A stretch of DNA of 64,000 bases, taken from Nipponacmea schrenckii. Taxonomy: Eukaryota; Mollusca; Gastropoda; Lottiidae. Positions 25,659 through 37,744 of this stretch are shown here, one piece after another. Both the position numbers and the translations under genes were made by a program. The notes under the pieces were generated by a model. That model was not told where the DNA came from, did not search any database, and saw only the letters and a list, made by a program, of their open reading frames with translations. Numbering within the stretch: the first letter of the stretch is position 1; each line of letters starts with the position of its first letter. Where the stretch lies: NCBI GenBank assembly GCA_030562195.1, contig JAUJPP010000003.1, positions 20,243,398 to 20,307,397 on the forward strand, in the 5' to 3' direction.

Positions 25659-25707
25659 GAGAGAGCTTCGCTCTCGACGGCTTTGCCGTCGAGAGAGCTG
25701 CGCTCTC
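25659..25707. repeat. Triple hairpin cluster
   Basis: Three hairpins with 3-nt loops follow one another: GAGAGC-TTC-GCTCTC, GACGGC-TTT-GCCGTC and GAGAGC-TGC-GCTCTC. An alternative fold pairs CTCTCGACGGC with GCCGTCGAGAG as an 11-bp stem, so the whole block can form a cruciform. It is GC-rich in an AT-rich neighbourhood. Confidence 0.85.
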
Positions 25708-28700
25708 ATATTATTATCCTGGCTTACTAGTATACCCCCGAAGATACTGACCGACGAGTATTTTTAGTTTGCCAAATGGTGGGTTAGAGGTAATCCGGAT
25801 CTTTATCGAATTCTTTCAGACCTCTACTACAACACAAGCTGCATGCACACGGTTACCACTTCACCGCATCTGATTTTGCTTCAAGCAATAACAGCGTCTG
25901 ACTACAGAATCGTGTCAAAGGCCGGATATATTCGCCCATCGCTCATCCAATTCGCCGCATACAATCAGAGAATCGTAGTCTTCTTTCTATGAATCTTGCA
26001 ATCGATGTAAAACGTCGGAATCTGTAACAGATAATATTAAGTTATTGTTCAAATTTGGACACGAGTCTGGCCTGTGTGCATTCAGTGAAATATTGCATTG
26101 TGAATTGTCAGTCGATCTGAGTCTACCTTGAGCTTCACAGTGATCATTATTCATTCAGCTCATTGAAACATAAAAAGAAAAGAATAAATCATTGCGATGT
26201 AAAGCTCATATTTCTTGTATCAGATGACAGAATTTGTTCATGAAATCAACGCTAGATTGTGGCATCTTATATTAAAGGGAAGAAATGAATTCCATTGAAA
26301 TGAAATATAGCTATTGGCATCCATGATATATTGTGTGGCTGGCTTTTCTTTCAGAAATTAAAATTGAAAGTAGAGAATCATTGTTCATGATTCCCTTTCA
26401 ATAGTTAATTGAGAAATCATGCGCCTTTTAAACCGATACTAATTTTTTACCCGCCAAAATTGAGAGAAGAGAATTTGGAAAAGATATTATTTCCGTTAGA
26501 TTTCGAACTATCAAGCCAACTACTTTTTAGTAGACACTTTCTAAGATTTGTGTTGGATTTTTCACCATGAAATCAGACGCTTACTATATAGTCGTTTACT
26601 AATATAATATACCAAATGGTATATGTCTTGAATAATAAACTGCCTCTCTAGGTAATTATGGCAATTTCAGAGAAAAACTCCACCACAAGTCTTATATTAC
26701 AATCCAGTTGCTTCTATAAACTGACAGATTGTATATCTATTATATATAATTTGATTGCTACGCAGTCTCAATCAATTTCTTGACATTATTATAGTCCATC
26801 AAAGAATTCGACTGGAACAATTAGTATCCTTACTAGACTTTAAAAGCAATTAAATTAACCCATTCCAACCAAACAATATATTGTAACTTCTCAGCACACC
26901 TCACGTGGAACAATTAGTGTTGGGAAATTGTAATTCTGTTAATTTGACCTCTGATTTGACATACAGTGTCCCACTGAGGTTATAAAATATTCGAATTCCT
27001 GGCGTTTACATCAGCTTATCATATCAGGCTGCAAAATTAAGATCCAATGTTGGGAACACGAAGTCTGAATAATTCTGGTTCTTCATGAATTTAAAGGGGT
27101 GTTCGAAATATAGGTTTTGGTATAGGTATTTTATAGTCTTATTTCATGTCTGGCAAAAAGCCAAGAGTTTATTAAACCCGGGAGAAAATTTTAAGGGAAT
27201 AATGACTTTCAATTCGAATTTTGAACGAATGATGTCGACTGTTGCTGTCATGAATGGTAACGATCTAATATTGAAGAAAATACTATGCAAATGAATGGAA
27301 AAGCACTCATATTAGCCATTAGACTACTTGAATGTCTAATAACAATATAGACTGTTATGGACTTAATAACTTACGTCTCTCCTTCTATTTGTTCCAGGGG
27401 GAGTTTACTATGATGACCCATTTCCAATAATTAATGAACACTAACCCAGTTCAAACACCTATATTAGTAATTGTATCAATCAAGAACCATTCTACCGAAT
27501 TAAATGACCCTAAATTGTATATTTAAAGAACCATAGACACTTGAAATTCATAAGTAACATTAATCAACTTGAAGAAAAATAGATTAAACCGACTCTCAGA
27601 AAAATTCCTGGAGCGATAAAGGTTAAAATTCATTATTAAACTTGATAGCAATGCGAAAACAACGATCATAATGTACGGTACACATCTAGAATCTATCATT
27701 ACATCTATCGTTCCATTTGTTCAAGTGCGTGTATTCATAAGTTAGACGTTGTTATACTTTGGAACTTATTCCTTTGATTTTTTTTCTTAATTCATTTCTA
27801 TTGTAAAGGTAATTGTAAAAAATACAAAAATAAAACCGGAAGATTTTCAAATAACTAAATTGTTGAATATATTTTAATTTATATTCAAATAGATATACCA
27901 GATGAACAAAATAACTTGTGGACTCTTAAAAAACGATGTCGAGCAAACAAAACCGTAGTTTGTCAACAGGTGTTTCCTGATAGTGACCATATCCTGGAAT
28001 CTACATCTACCAGTGATTGACTTAATGGAACTCAAATTGAACAAAGTTTTATTTTTTTTAAATTCAGCCACTTTAACAGATTTGATACACGAGGTTTCTG
28101 TAGCCGATGATTAGTTTTAGAAAACAGCTTTCGACAGGTGAATCTTTAATAATAACATTTACCAAGAGATTTCTATAACAACACTATTATAGTGGTGATA
28201 CATATGATCTATAGGTAAGGATAACTTGTACTAGTAGTGTAATTATTGCTGATTAAGTTTCATTTGATAACCGAGTTTTTCCATATTTTTATATAGAGCA
28301 AATTAAAAAAGAGTCTCACAAACATGCTGGTTAGAGTACAGCTGCCCGACAAATTGGTATTTCAATTGAAGGTATTTCATCACTGAGAAGCAAGGAATGC
28401 TCATATTTAGAAAAGGGATAGATACTACCATCCTCCCATGGAGAGATTCATTACATTAATAATATCAAAACCGTTGTTATACTAATAGATTAACGCCATA
28501 AACGCTATAGATAATCGTACCGAGTGCTTATCAGAAGACACTTTTGACGATCTAGTGGAATATAGCCTTCTATTCATTCATTGTTTTTAACAATTATTTA
28601 AAAGTCGAAAGCGTTTAAAATCTGTGACGTGTCGTGATAACCTTCAAGGTTTAAAAAGCAAACTATTATATTGTGTAATAGGAACATTATAATCTCTCTA

Positions 28701-31140
28701 TGGTACAAGATAAGTCTTAAGTTCTTAACTTGTCTTGTCTGATTCTGATCCATGTGGTCTGTTTAATGCAATTTCTGAATATATCAAGACAACGAAAATT
28801 TCAATGATCACTTTACTCAAGACTAGGCTACTGTTAAGAAAACAATTCATATGGTTTACACCATTTAAAATTACAGTCGCACATAGTCGTCTGAATTGGT
28901 ATCCAGCTTTCCATGTTTTAACATGATTCAATCCAAATATAACTCAAATCTTGATATCTGTCAATATCAACGGGAAGATTAAAGGCACTGTGTTAAGCCC
29001 ATCAAGATAAGATGACATTTATTCTACTGGTTCCTTATACCATTGCCGCATGCAGTTATCACAGTTTGATACAGTAGGCTATTAATTAAGAATCATAGGG
29101 CCTACCATTGCCCTCGAAGTGACAGTGAACCAAACTTCAAGAAACATTATCATTTTAGTGCTTTTTCATTTGATCGCAGGGTCCCCAAGTCTGGATTTGA
29201 GAATGAAAACGATAAATGCAAATGAGCTTCATGATTTAGTAAAAAAAACCCATAATACAACATTATTTTGGATAACATGCCCTCTTCTACATAAAATTAG
29301 AAGAATAGTAATAAGTAGACCTATATTATTACTTTGATGGTCGAGGTATTTTCTAAAGCTGAGTAAACGTCGCTTCGAATCAAACGTCTTTAACACTGCA
29401 AATAATCAAGCTAAAATTGATTTATCCAAATATTACTGATATCACAATTTTTAACTAGCCTATTTACAAATCAATGTAGGTTATTTATTGGTCAGTTAAA
29501 CTGTCAATCAATTTGTAGGTCAGCACGTTCTGGAACATTGTTCATGTCAATCAAATAAGATAGAACATGTCTGATAACGGACATCGTTTTAATAAATGGA
29601 AGCTATTTTAGATCCTAGGTACATAACAATATCATAGCATGTACAATCTAGAGAAACAACCAAGTCGGGTTAGATATAGTTTTGAAGTCAAATTGAATTA
29701 AAATTCTGGTAGAATGAGCTGGTCAAATATATTTTTAGAATTGAACGCTTGCTAACCTGAAAGTAAACAGTTCAAATCCGCAATAAGTTGAGGAAATACT
29801 TTCGGAGTTTTCAACGTGACCTGTTAGTGATGTGCACGCTGAAGATCTCTGAACAGTCTGGCAAACAATCTGCATACCCTTGCTTGTTTTCAGAAACCAA
29901 ATTCAGTGTTGACAATTATAACGAAACATTCCATTTTATCTCTAATATGCATTCCTACTTGTTCCTAAAGCAACGTTTGAACCAACCGTTTCTTTCACAA
30001 TCCCAGATTCTCGTCATTAATTTTGATTGGTCGAGAGTTTACTCTTCTACCAATTAGATTCCTTGCAACAAACTAATGGGGGAAATGTTTGATTGACCAG
30101 ACGTAAGATCTTTAATTACAGTTTTATTCTGGGATAATCGAGTCCACAAAATGACTGACCGTGTAAGTTTTCGTAACAGATTCGTAAGAAAGTGATTTAC
30201 TGCTTTTAGTTTTGGTACAAATAAACATGTCTTTGTTATCCGTTCCTGCGTCGCTTTTTTCTGGTATAAGCTTAGACATTCGATAGAAAGCTTGTTTTGA
30301 ATTAATGAAAAAAAATGATACAATGGAGGCCGCCATTTTGAATTAGTCCAAATGTTACGAGATCACTGATTGGATACATTTAGTAGTGAGGTATGGTTTG
30401 CCAAGGGAGGTAATTAGTCTCTAATGACGAGGATCTTGGATCGTGAAAGCAACGGTTGGTTCAAGTATATATCCAAACGTTGCTTTAGGAAGATGGTATT
30501 CCTACTGATTTGCATGAGACATTAGTTTGGCACTTGTGTAAAATATGTTTAAAGCGCTCTTGGTCAAATACTATTTTCAATTTTACTTTCGTTACGCTAC
30601 TAGAACGAAATTACCACACAATATTTATCCAATTCCGTATTCTTAGATGGCAAATGTTAGACATAACATGTTCTTTACAGTTATATATCGATGTTAATGA
30701 CGTTGTTCTCACGTCTTACTGAAACATAAAATAACAGTAGTTGAATAATTTATAGTCAAAAGTATAAAATACTACTTTAGGTTGCCCTTAAAAGATCGGA
30801 ATTTATTGAATGGAAAACTTCAAACGTTTGCAATGGAAACGATGGATAATATAAATAAAAGGTATCGAGAGGCATTAATTCGACTTTATAATCCATTTCC
30901 ATCGTTTGTAGAGAGAATACATGTCAAGCACAGTCCCTCTTATAAGGGACATGAAGGGCTTCGTTAAGAAGTAAATGAAGTAATTCGACACAAGGAGGTA
31001 AAAACATTCACTCAGAACATTTGGATATATCGTTGATTTCAGGCAATTTGATTGAAATGTTTCACGTTTTTCTATGAATGTCTCCATTGTCCATCCATTA
31101 TCTAACGAAGTTATAGATTCGATAATTGGGAAAATTTGAT
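25708..31140. other. Long non-coding stretch
   Basis: Many short open frames occur on both strands, none with a recognisable domain or splice-flanked exon. No tandem repeats, tRNA-like folds or transposon ends were spotted. It may contain unrecognised regulatory DNA of the receptor gene or of a neighbour. Confidence 0.4.
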
Positions 31141-31420
31141 TCTTCTGAGGGTCCGGGCTTAATTCTGGCAAATGCCGAGCAGTGGATGCAGGTCGTAGGG
31201 ACTGACATGGAAAGAGCTGCTCAGACAATAAACTGATGCCCTGTGTACTAAAGGCTTTGCACGTGAAAGATCCCTGGACAGAATGAAGTTGAAAAAGTAG
31301 ACTAATGGCGCAAAATGCAAAATGTTTCCTCATTGCATACTGCATGAAGTTGCCCGAAATGGAATAGGGCGTAAAATCCCATTAAATTTCATTTTGCAAC
31401 TAGTTTTGTTCACTCAGCAG
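31141..31420 (+). repeat. Interspersed repeat (SINE-like), copy 1
   Basis: It contains a phrase shared with 51642-51690, close to CCTYATTGCATACTGCATGA. It also carries GCACGTGAAAGATCCCTGG near 31258, a type of phrase seen in SINEs, and ends GGGCGTAAAATCCCATTAAA, a typical SINE-style tail. No open reading frame is credible. The family is not named. Confidence 0.5.
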
Positions 31421-32395
31421 CCCTTTCAATGAACCAAAAGCTAGATTTTTGGAGGTATTGGTTTTCATTGGAATATAAAGAAACGTACAAGGATGACTAT
31501 CAGAATAAGGTTATAGAGAAGATATGAGTTACAAGCTGATAACAAATTGTTTATAGAAACAAAGTTGAGAAATAGCCATATAAATTGACAAGTTTTATGA
31601 TTATGAAATAGCAAAATAAATGTATGACCTTCAGGTTAATAGTAAAAGACGCGATACTAATACCCTAATTAACCCTATTACAACCTTCTTAATAACTGTA
31701 TTGGTTTGTAACCAATCATTCTTTTGAAGTCTATCAGGTCATCACTAATGTCACCTTTAATGTATCTGATCTCTTTGAATCCTATGGCGTATTTAGGAGG
31801 GTAAGTTAATCGTCGAATTCATTAACACCCTCTTGGAACTGCAATGGGTTCGCATAATAAACACTACTCGTTATCCTGACTGTCGAATTTTAACCTTACT
31901 AACCAGCCCATATTTATATAATATATAAAAAACAAATATACCTTTGTCTGCTTTTCCTGTAATAGAAATCTGGTCTGCATTTTGAACACACTCTCATGGG
32001 TAGCCGTTCGGTTTCGAGACCAATAACATTCATAAACTTTTTGTTTTATTCGACTTTGTAACACTATCAGTGATTTGAATAATGTGAAGGTAATGGAAAG
32101 TTAGACAGGTATAATCCTGTCATTAATACCATTAGATTTGTGGTCTGTACAGCCATAAAATGTTTATAGCCTATTATAAGATTTAAAATGAAATCCAATT
32201 TATACCATGAAGGAAGTAAGGCCAATGATGGTAATTATTTTTCTTGATTTAATGGGTTTGGTAGAAAATGGCTGAGCTTTATGTCTAAACATGTTTCAAA
32301 GTTGACAGATGGATTTCAAGTCAAGATTTTTAGTAGTAGGACTACGAGACCTGAAAAATCGTAAAATAGTCAGTATCGATACATGTACTGTATAT

Positions 32396-32397
<2 letters not shown>
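31421..32397. other. Non-coding stretch
   Basis: Nothing recognised. Confidence 0.35.

Positions 32398-32426
<29 letters not shown>
32398..32426 (+). repeat. Poly(A) run of 29
   Basis: An uninterrupted run of 29 A. It may be the tail of an old retroposed RNA on the plus strand, but the sequence upstream matches nothing that I know. Confidence 0.85.
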
Positions 32427-32428
<2 letters not shown>

Positions 32429-35400
32429 GACTGATACGCATAAAGCTGAATTGTATTTTTAATTGTATTGTAGCATATTATATTTGCTGGTTATTTGTTT
32501 CAAAGTACAGGTCTAGAAACAAGAAACAAATAACTATTTTTATAACGAAATAAGCAATAATTGTGTACATTTATAAAATTGAACAATTTTATTACTCTTG
32601 AAAAATTATTGTTATGGTGAAAATGTCGCAATAGTAGCACCTGTAAAATGTCAAAGGACGTTATAAATCTTTGAAATACATTTTATTGGGTTGAAGAATT
32701 AATTTGAACATATTAATATGATATTATCAAAAAAAGTATTTTCAACAATATCTTCAGGCGAAAAGTATTTATAATTTGCTTTTTTCACCATTTCCATAGT
32801 CTATTGCACAAAATTCAGTGAAACCTAAATGTATCGGTGCGGTACATGCACAAGTAATTGACAACCATAACTAAATTAAGATCTAATTAAAAAAACAATT
32901 CTAATGAGCTTATCGCACCGAGAGTTAACTGTTTTAGCCATATTTTATAAAGAACTGTAAAGACAGGCAACTATATTTTTATCTACAACGTCTGGTTTCC
33001 CTCATAGCAAACTGCATGGCGTTTCGGTGTACCAATTAGCTCCATAATTTCTAAGTCGCCTGGTATCTGTAATTCTTCACCTAATGAAAATATACAAGAG
33101 ATTGGTTTAATGCAAGCGTGCTATAAAAAAAATATAAAAAGTACTGCTAGGAATCGTGAAATATGTTTTCGCACATGATAAGGTCATTAGAGGGAGTTTG
33201 ATGGATGGATATATCCAAATAGAGCTCTCAGCCTTGTCACTACACAAAAAAGATATTCAATAACGTCAACTATTAACAGTCTAATGATTGGAGAGATCTC
33301 TTTCAAAACATATATCAAACCGTGAAACTATCTCATTTAAGACATTTCCTTCAATTACATCATGTTGTTGCTTCCTAGTGAAATGTGTTTCCGATCTATT
33401 TAAAGAATGTTGACAAAAGAGTAAAATCGATCTAATTTTTAATGAAATTTCCCAGTTGGCTGATTTGAAATGAAATGGAGTTTTATGACTCTTGCTGCTA
33501 CTGAAATAACTTAACAAAGACAGGAAAAGGTTGTACTTTGGTCGTTTGGCCAGGAAAGCAAACAAATCAGAGAGCTTTCACCAACTTAAGTGTAAATGTC
33601 GCACAGATTGCTGTTTTCCAAGTCAAAAACAGGATGGATCTACAGAAAATACCCATTACCGTCACACCACTCGGAAGAGACATTAATTCTACCTTTAGTT
33701 GTATCTAATTTAAACTGAAACTCCAGTCATGGTTTTAATTTCCTTAACAAGTAGATAACCAAGAAATATTATACGTCCTCATTTGACTTGTGTAGATTTC
33801 ATTATATAAGTGGAAAAAACATCCTTATAGGAAACGTGGTTTCGGTTTATTCTTTAGAAATACCAACATACCAACACTTATAAGGCAGCTTTGAATATAT
33901 TATGTACTAGAGGAGGTTTTTGCGAAAATAGCATAAGAAAAACATGCCCAGAGGCTATTGTTATGTTCAACTTTTCGGCTGAGTTAACAGTCTCTTCAAG
34001 GCCATTATGAACTACGGGCCTTGCATTTGAAAATTAAAGCTCCTGGCAGAATATCTATCATTGAATAAAATCCTTGTCATCCATTCTACTAGATTGCAGT
34101 ATGGTGTGATATGACAGAAATAAGTACCATCAAATTGTGGTTAACAGAGACAATCTAATTAATTATAGTGTAGTTTTGGACAGTGGCATTGGCCTTCTTA
34201 GCGCTATTTTCTATTTCAAACTCTGTTAAGATTCTGTAAAGCGGACTGCCTGTAGCCTAACATTTATGTATTTTCCTCTATTGACGTTAATCATGAATGT
34301 TCTAAATAATAATAAGTAAATCAGTTTTTTTTAATGATGTTCATTTGTTTAAGTGCATTCTCCAGGCGGAATATAAAATCACTTTGCGCAAGTTACATTC
34401 AGTAATTATGAGAGTTTTTAATTTAAGTCTTATTATATATACATGGAAACGTAATTGTATTGTGGCTATCTGCTACATTGTAATCCCTAGTGTGCGGTAA
34501 AAGCCTCTCTCGATTGTGCGATAAAAATCTTGTCACCCGATACTATCTTGATGGCATTAGTTTGAAATTAATCAAGCAACATTGCATGTGTTCTGACCAT
34601 TGACTATAATATGACACCAAGAATTAATTATAAATACGCTCGAGGTCGGCTTGTTGGTATTTAAGTGGATATTTCTATATGAAATATAAGTATTCTATTG
34701 CACAGAGCTAAGAAACACGAAGTCTTGTGTTCTTAGCTTAGACATTAAGAAAAGTTTGAAACTTTGACCTTGAAATGACGCATTCTGAAGTAAAATGAAA
34801 GTAAGATAAAAAATGAATCTGGGAATTTTAATAATTGGCATAATTTACATGTCTTGTCTTTTTAAATCTTGAAACGCCATACGAGTTGTGTAGGAAATTG
34901 CAGATATCATGCCGGAAAACTATGTTGCTGAGATATGATTTTATCCGTAGTTACTATTGAGCGTACAGTATGATTTATTATAGACATGTCGTGTTAGTAC
35001 AAGAATCGAATGTTGTTATTGGTTAGTTATCAGCCCAATGTTGCTCGATTCCATCTTGTCAATTGCATGTGTTTCCCAAGCTGTGATTTACGTAGCTCTA
35101 CTCTGTAGGTGACATATTTATACGGAAATAATTCATATAATGATACAGAACTCATAAAACCATTAACTTGAATAGATATCATTTCGTCTTCTTGGGCGGG
35201 AATCCAAACTTGTCACTTGTCCTATAAATTTTTACCATAGTGCCGCTATAATGTGAGATATTCAGGAGATTTGGTCGTCTCAGTATTGCCCAGATAGATT
35301 TCAATAATCAACAATATTTTCGAATGAAAATATATGTCGGTTTAAGTACAATTCAGCAAAAAGAAAGCGTCCCTTCCCACCAGTAATTACACTCTTGGTG

Positions 35401-35940
35401 TGCAGCTATTTACTATTATAATATCTGGTAGTCTCCTTTTTAAAGTCTCAAAAGTGACCCCAATAGTTTTAATGAAGCCCTTCAGGGAATGTATGAAAAT
35501 AACTTAACGTTCTGGAGAGTATTCCCAGTTTCGAGTTAATCTCTTATGAGTTATCAATAAAATATTCATTATCACAAACTTTTATTCGACATTTACAGAC
35601 ATGATATAACGGTTTAGATGATGAATCTAGTAATTTAATTAATCTTCTTATATATCATAAAACAACCTGATTTATTTTATTTGTTTAGTACATACATTAT
35701 CACTTATAGGACATGCAGACTTGCACATTGTTTTGCACTATTTCGTTACAATGATGCTAGCCCATCTATAAGACTTCCGATTCAAAATATTGCAAAAAAA
35801 GTAGAGTAACTATACAAGAAAACAGCAGAGTTACTATATAAGATATTTGCTTAGCGTAGACACCTGGTACTACTTATTTGATCTTCTTAAATATCTGAGG
35901 TTGGAACCAAGTCGACAGACACTCGTTTCTTTACACTGAA
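32427..35940. other. Non-coding stretch downstream of the receptor gene
   Basis: No gene, tandem repeat or transposon end recognised. Confidence 0.4.
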
Positions 35941-35941
35941 C

Positions 35942-35947
35942 TTTATT
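35942..35947 (-). terminator. Candidate polyadenylation signal of the receptor gene
   Basis: TTTATT on the plus strand reads AATAAA on the minus strand, about 290 bp downstream of the receptor stop codon. Other variants lie nearby, so the choice is tentative. Confidence 0.3.
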
Positions 35948-36202
35948 AGCAACTGAAGACAGATTTAATTTCTGATTTAGAGTTTTTAACTGATCGTGTC
36001 TTAATCCGGTAATTGAACGGACTCCTTTACATAGCTAGTTGATCATGGATTCTGACTGTCACAATGTAGATCTGAGCATCCCATAAGGCAAAACAGAACG
36101 CGACTATAAGTAATAGTACCCATCTCCATCAAGTGACACAAACATTTAATCAAATTCTTCAATACAACAATTTTTACATTTAAGACGATGACACACCCCT
36201 AC

Positions 36203-36229
36203 TTATTATTATTATTATTATTATTATTA
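36203..36229. repeat. (TTA)n microsatellite in the receptor 3' UTR
   Basis: About nine TTA/ATT trinucleotides lie just beyond the stop codon at 36236. Confidence 0.9.
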
Positions 36230-36235
36230 CCTACG

Positions 36236-37701
36236 TTAGTGAAAATTGACTTTTTCTTGTCCTTCATATTTATAAATATTCACATCGGTCATTTGAAAAG
36301 AGTTGCAATCACTATAGCGAGCCATTTTATAATCAGATTTCTTCGGATTCTGGAACTTGCACATGAAGAACAGCTTCTTAATGCCTTCTCGGAAATGAGG
36401 GTTTATCCAAAAATACACAAAGGGGTTGTAGCAGGAATGACTCATGGCTAACCAATGAAAACACATCCACAGATACATCATGTAATCTGAATTAAATATG
36501 GTTGGATCTTGGTCTCCTATTAAAGTTACTACATGAAGAGGCAACCAACACACAGCGTAGATGGTTACAACTATTATAATCATCTTGATCAACTGAAAAT
36601 ACAAGAAAAGTGGAAAATAAATAATTTACAATAAGTAAAGTAAAATGTATTTCCGTAAGGATTGGAATTTCAGGAATGTAAACGACTGAATATAGTTGAT
36701 GGGCATGAGTTAATACTATCACATCCATATAAGATCGGTAATAGGCTTACCTTTTCGAGTAACGACCTCGAATACAGGGATTTCTAAATGTGAGTATTTG
36801 CATACCCCAGTGATAATGTGCTAGTGACAGAGTCAATCGATTTCCATAATATCTGGTAATCAATCAAAAAGTTGCATAAAACTTGAGGAGGGGGGGGGGG
36901 GTGAAAATCGAAATTAGAACCACTACTTTTTGAAGATTTTGTAGAGATATAAATACGTACCCGTCGTTTGGAAGCTGCAAGTCGTTGATCTCGTTCTTCT
37001 TCAGCTTCACCCGGAGTCTTCTTAATCCACACCACATAGCCTATTCTACAGTTAGTATACATCAACACAAGTAATGGTACAAAATACTGTAATAACATCA
37101 CCACGATGCTGTATATATATTTTCTTGAGGGAGGGTCCCACACCTCTAAACATTGTCCCTTAGCTGAGGGGTGGTATGTCAAGTTAGAGAAAGAAATCTT
37201 GGACATTATTGCCGTTGGAACAGGCACTATAAAAGCTAGTATCCACACCAATACAATGAGATATCTAGCTTGCTTTTTAGTCAGTTTCGGCTTCAGTGGA
37301 TACATAACAGCAACATAACGGTCTAAACTCATAACTACTAGAGTAAACGCACTGAAAAACACGGCTACGACTTGTATATAGGTAACAAGAGGGCACATAA
37401 ACGCTCCAAAAGGCCAATACATTAGAATCAAATTAGCAACAAACGTAAATGGGTTACAGATTACCGCCTTAACAACATCACTGAAGGCTAGATTGAGAAG
37501 AAACAGATTTGTGATCATTCCGCGCATTTTACGACTTGATAAAATAATATAGCACACGGCCAAGTTTCCACCAACAGCAACAGCTATCAACAACGAATAC
37601 ATAAACACAAGCGTCACTTTCACATATTGAGGTAGCTCCGTGGTAAGGTTCCCTGTCACAATCACACTGAAGTTCCCACTCGATGTCCAGTTCTCCATCA
37701 T
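36236..37701 (-). CDS. Class A neuropeptide GPCR (NPY/RYamide/luqin/GPR83-like)
   Basis: Exon 1 is 37701-36961 (247 codons); exon 2 is 36592-36236 (118 codons plus stop); total 365 residues. The start is the first ATG after an in-frame stop at 37743. The N-terminus has glycosylation sites NWT, NFS and NLT and no signal peptide. TM1 holds GN (45-46), TM2 LNLAFSD (69-75), then C103 and C184 for the disulphide, and DRY at 127-129. TM4-TM5 span about 148-219. TM6 carries CWLP (262-265) and TM7 YNPFVY (302-307). The phrase FHWLAMSHSCYNP in TM7 is typical of NPY-, RYamide/luqin- and GPR83-type receptors. It should signal through a G protein at the plasma membrane of neurons or target cells. The ligand cannot be read from the sequence. 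No inactivating change is seen. Confidence 0.93.
36593..36960 (-). other. Intron of the receptor gene
   Basis: A 368-bp phase-0 intron with donor GTACGT directly after the KRR codons and acceptor TTGTATTTTCAG before LIKM. It splits the third intracellular loop from TM6. It contains a run of 12 G on the plus strand (36890-36901). Confidence 0.9.
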
Positions 37702-37710
37702 GATATTCTC

Positions 37711-37744
37711 ATCTACAAAGAGCCTGGTGTCCAAATGCGTTCAT
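37711..37744 (-). promoter_or_regulatory. Short upstream open reading frame before the receptor start
   Basis: An ATG at 37744 opens an 11-codon frame (MNAFGHQALCR) in another register. It stops at about 37711-37709, about eight bases before the receptor ATG. If it lies on the mRNA it could damp translation. No transcript start is known, so this is conditional. Confidence 0.35.

Noticed and set aside
30875..31345. A 156-codon minus-strand open frame as a gene
   Set aside because: It overlaps the SINE-like repeat on the plus strand and shows no protein motif.
32398..32426. A processed retrogene before the 29-A run
   Set aside because: No reading frame or known RNA precedes the run; a simple homopolymer is enough to explain it.
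37106..37318. Plus-strand open frame inside the receptor gene
   Set aside because: Antisense shadow of receptor exon 1.
37702..37734. Extending the receptor N-terminus to a TTG at 37734
   Set aside because: It is not ATG, an in-frame stop lies at 37743, and the ATG at 37701 gives a normal class A N-terminus.
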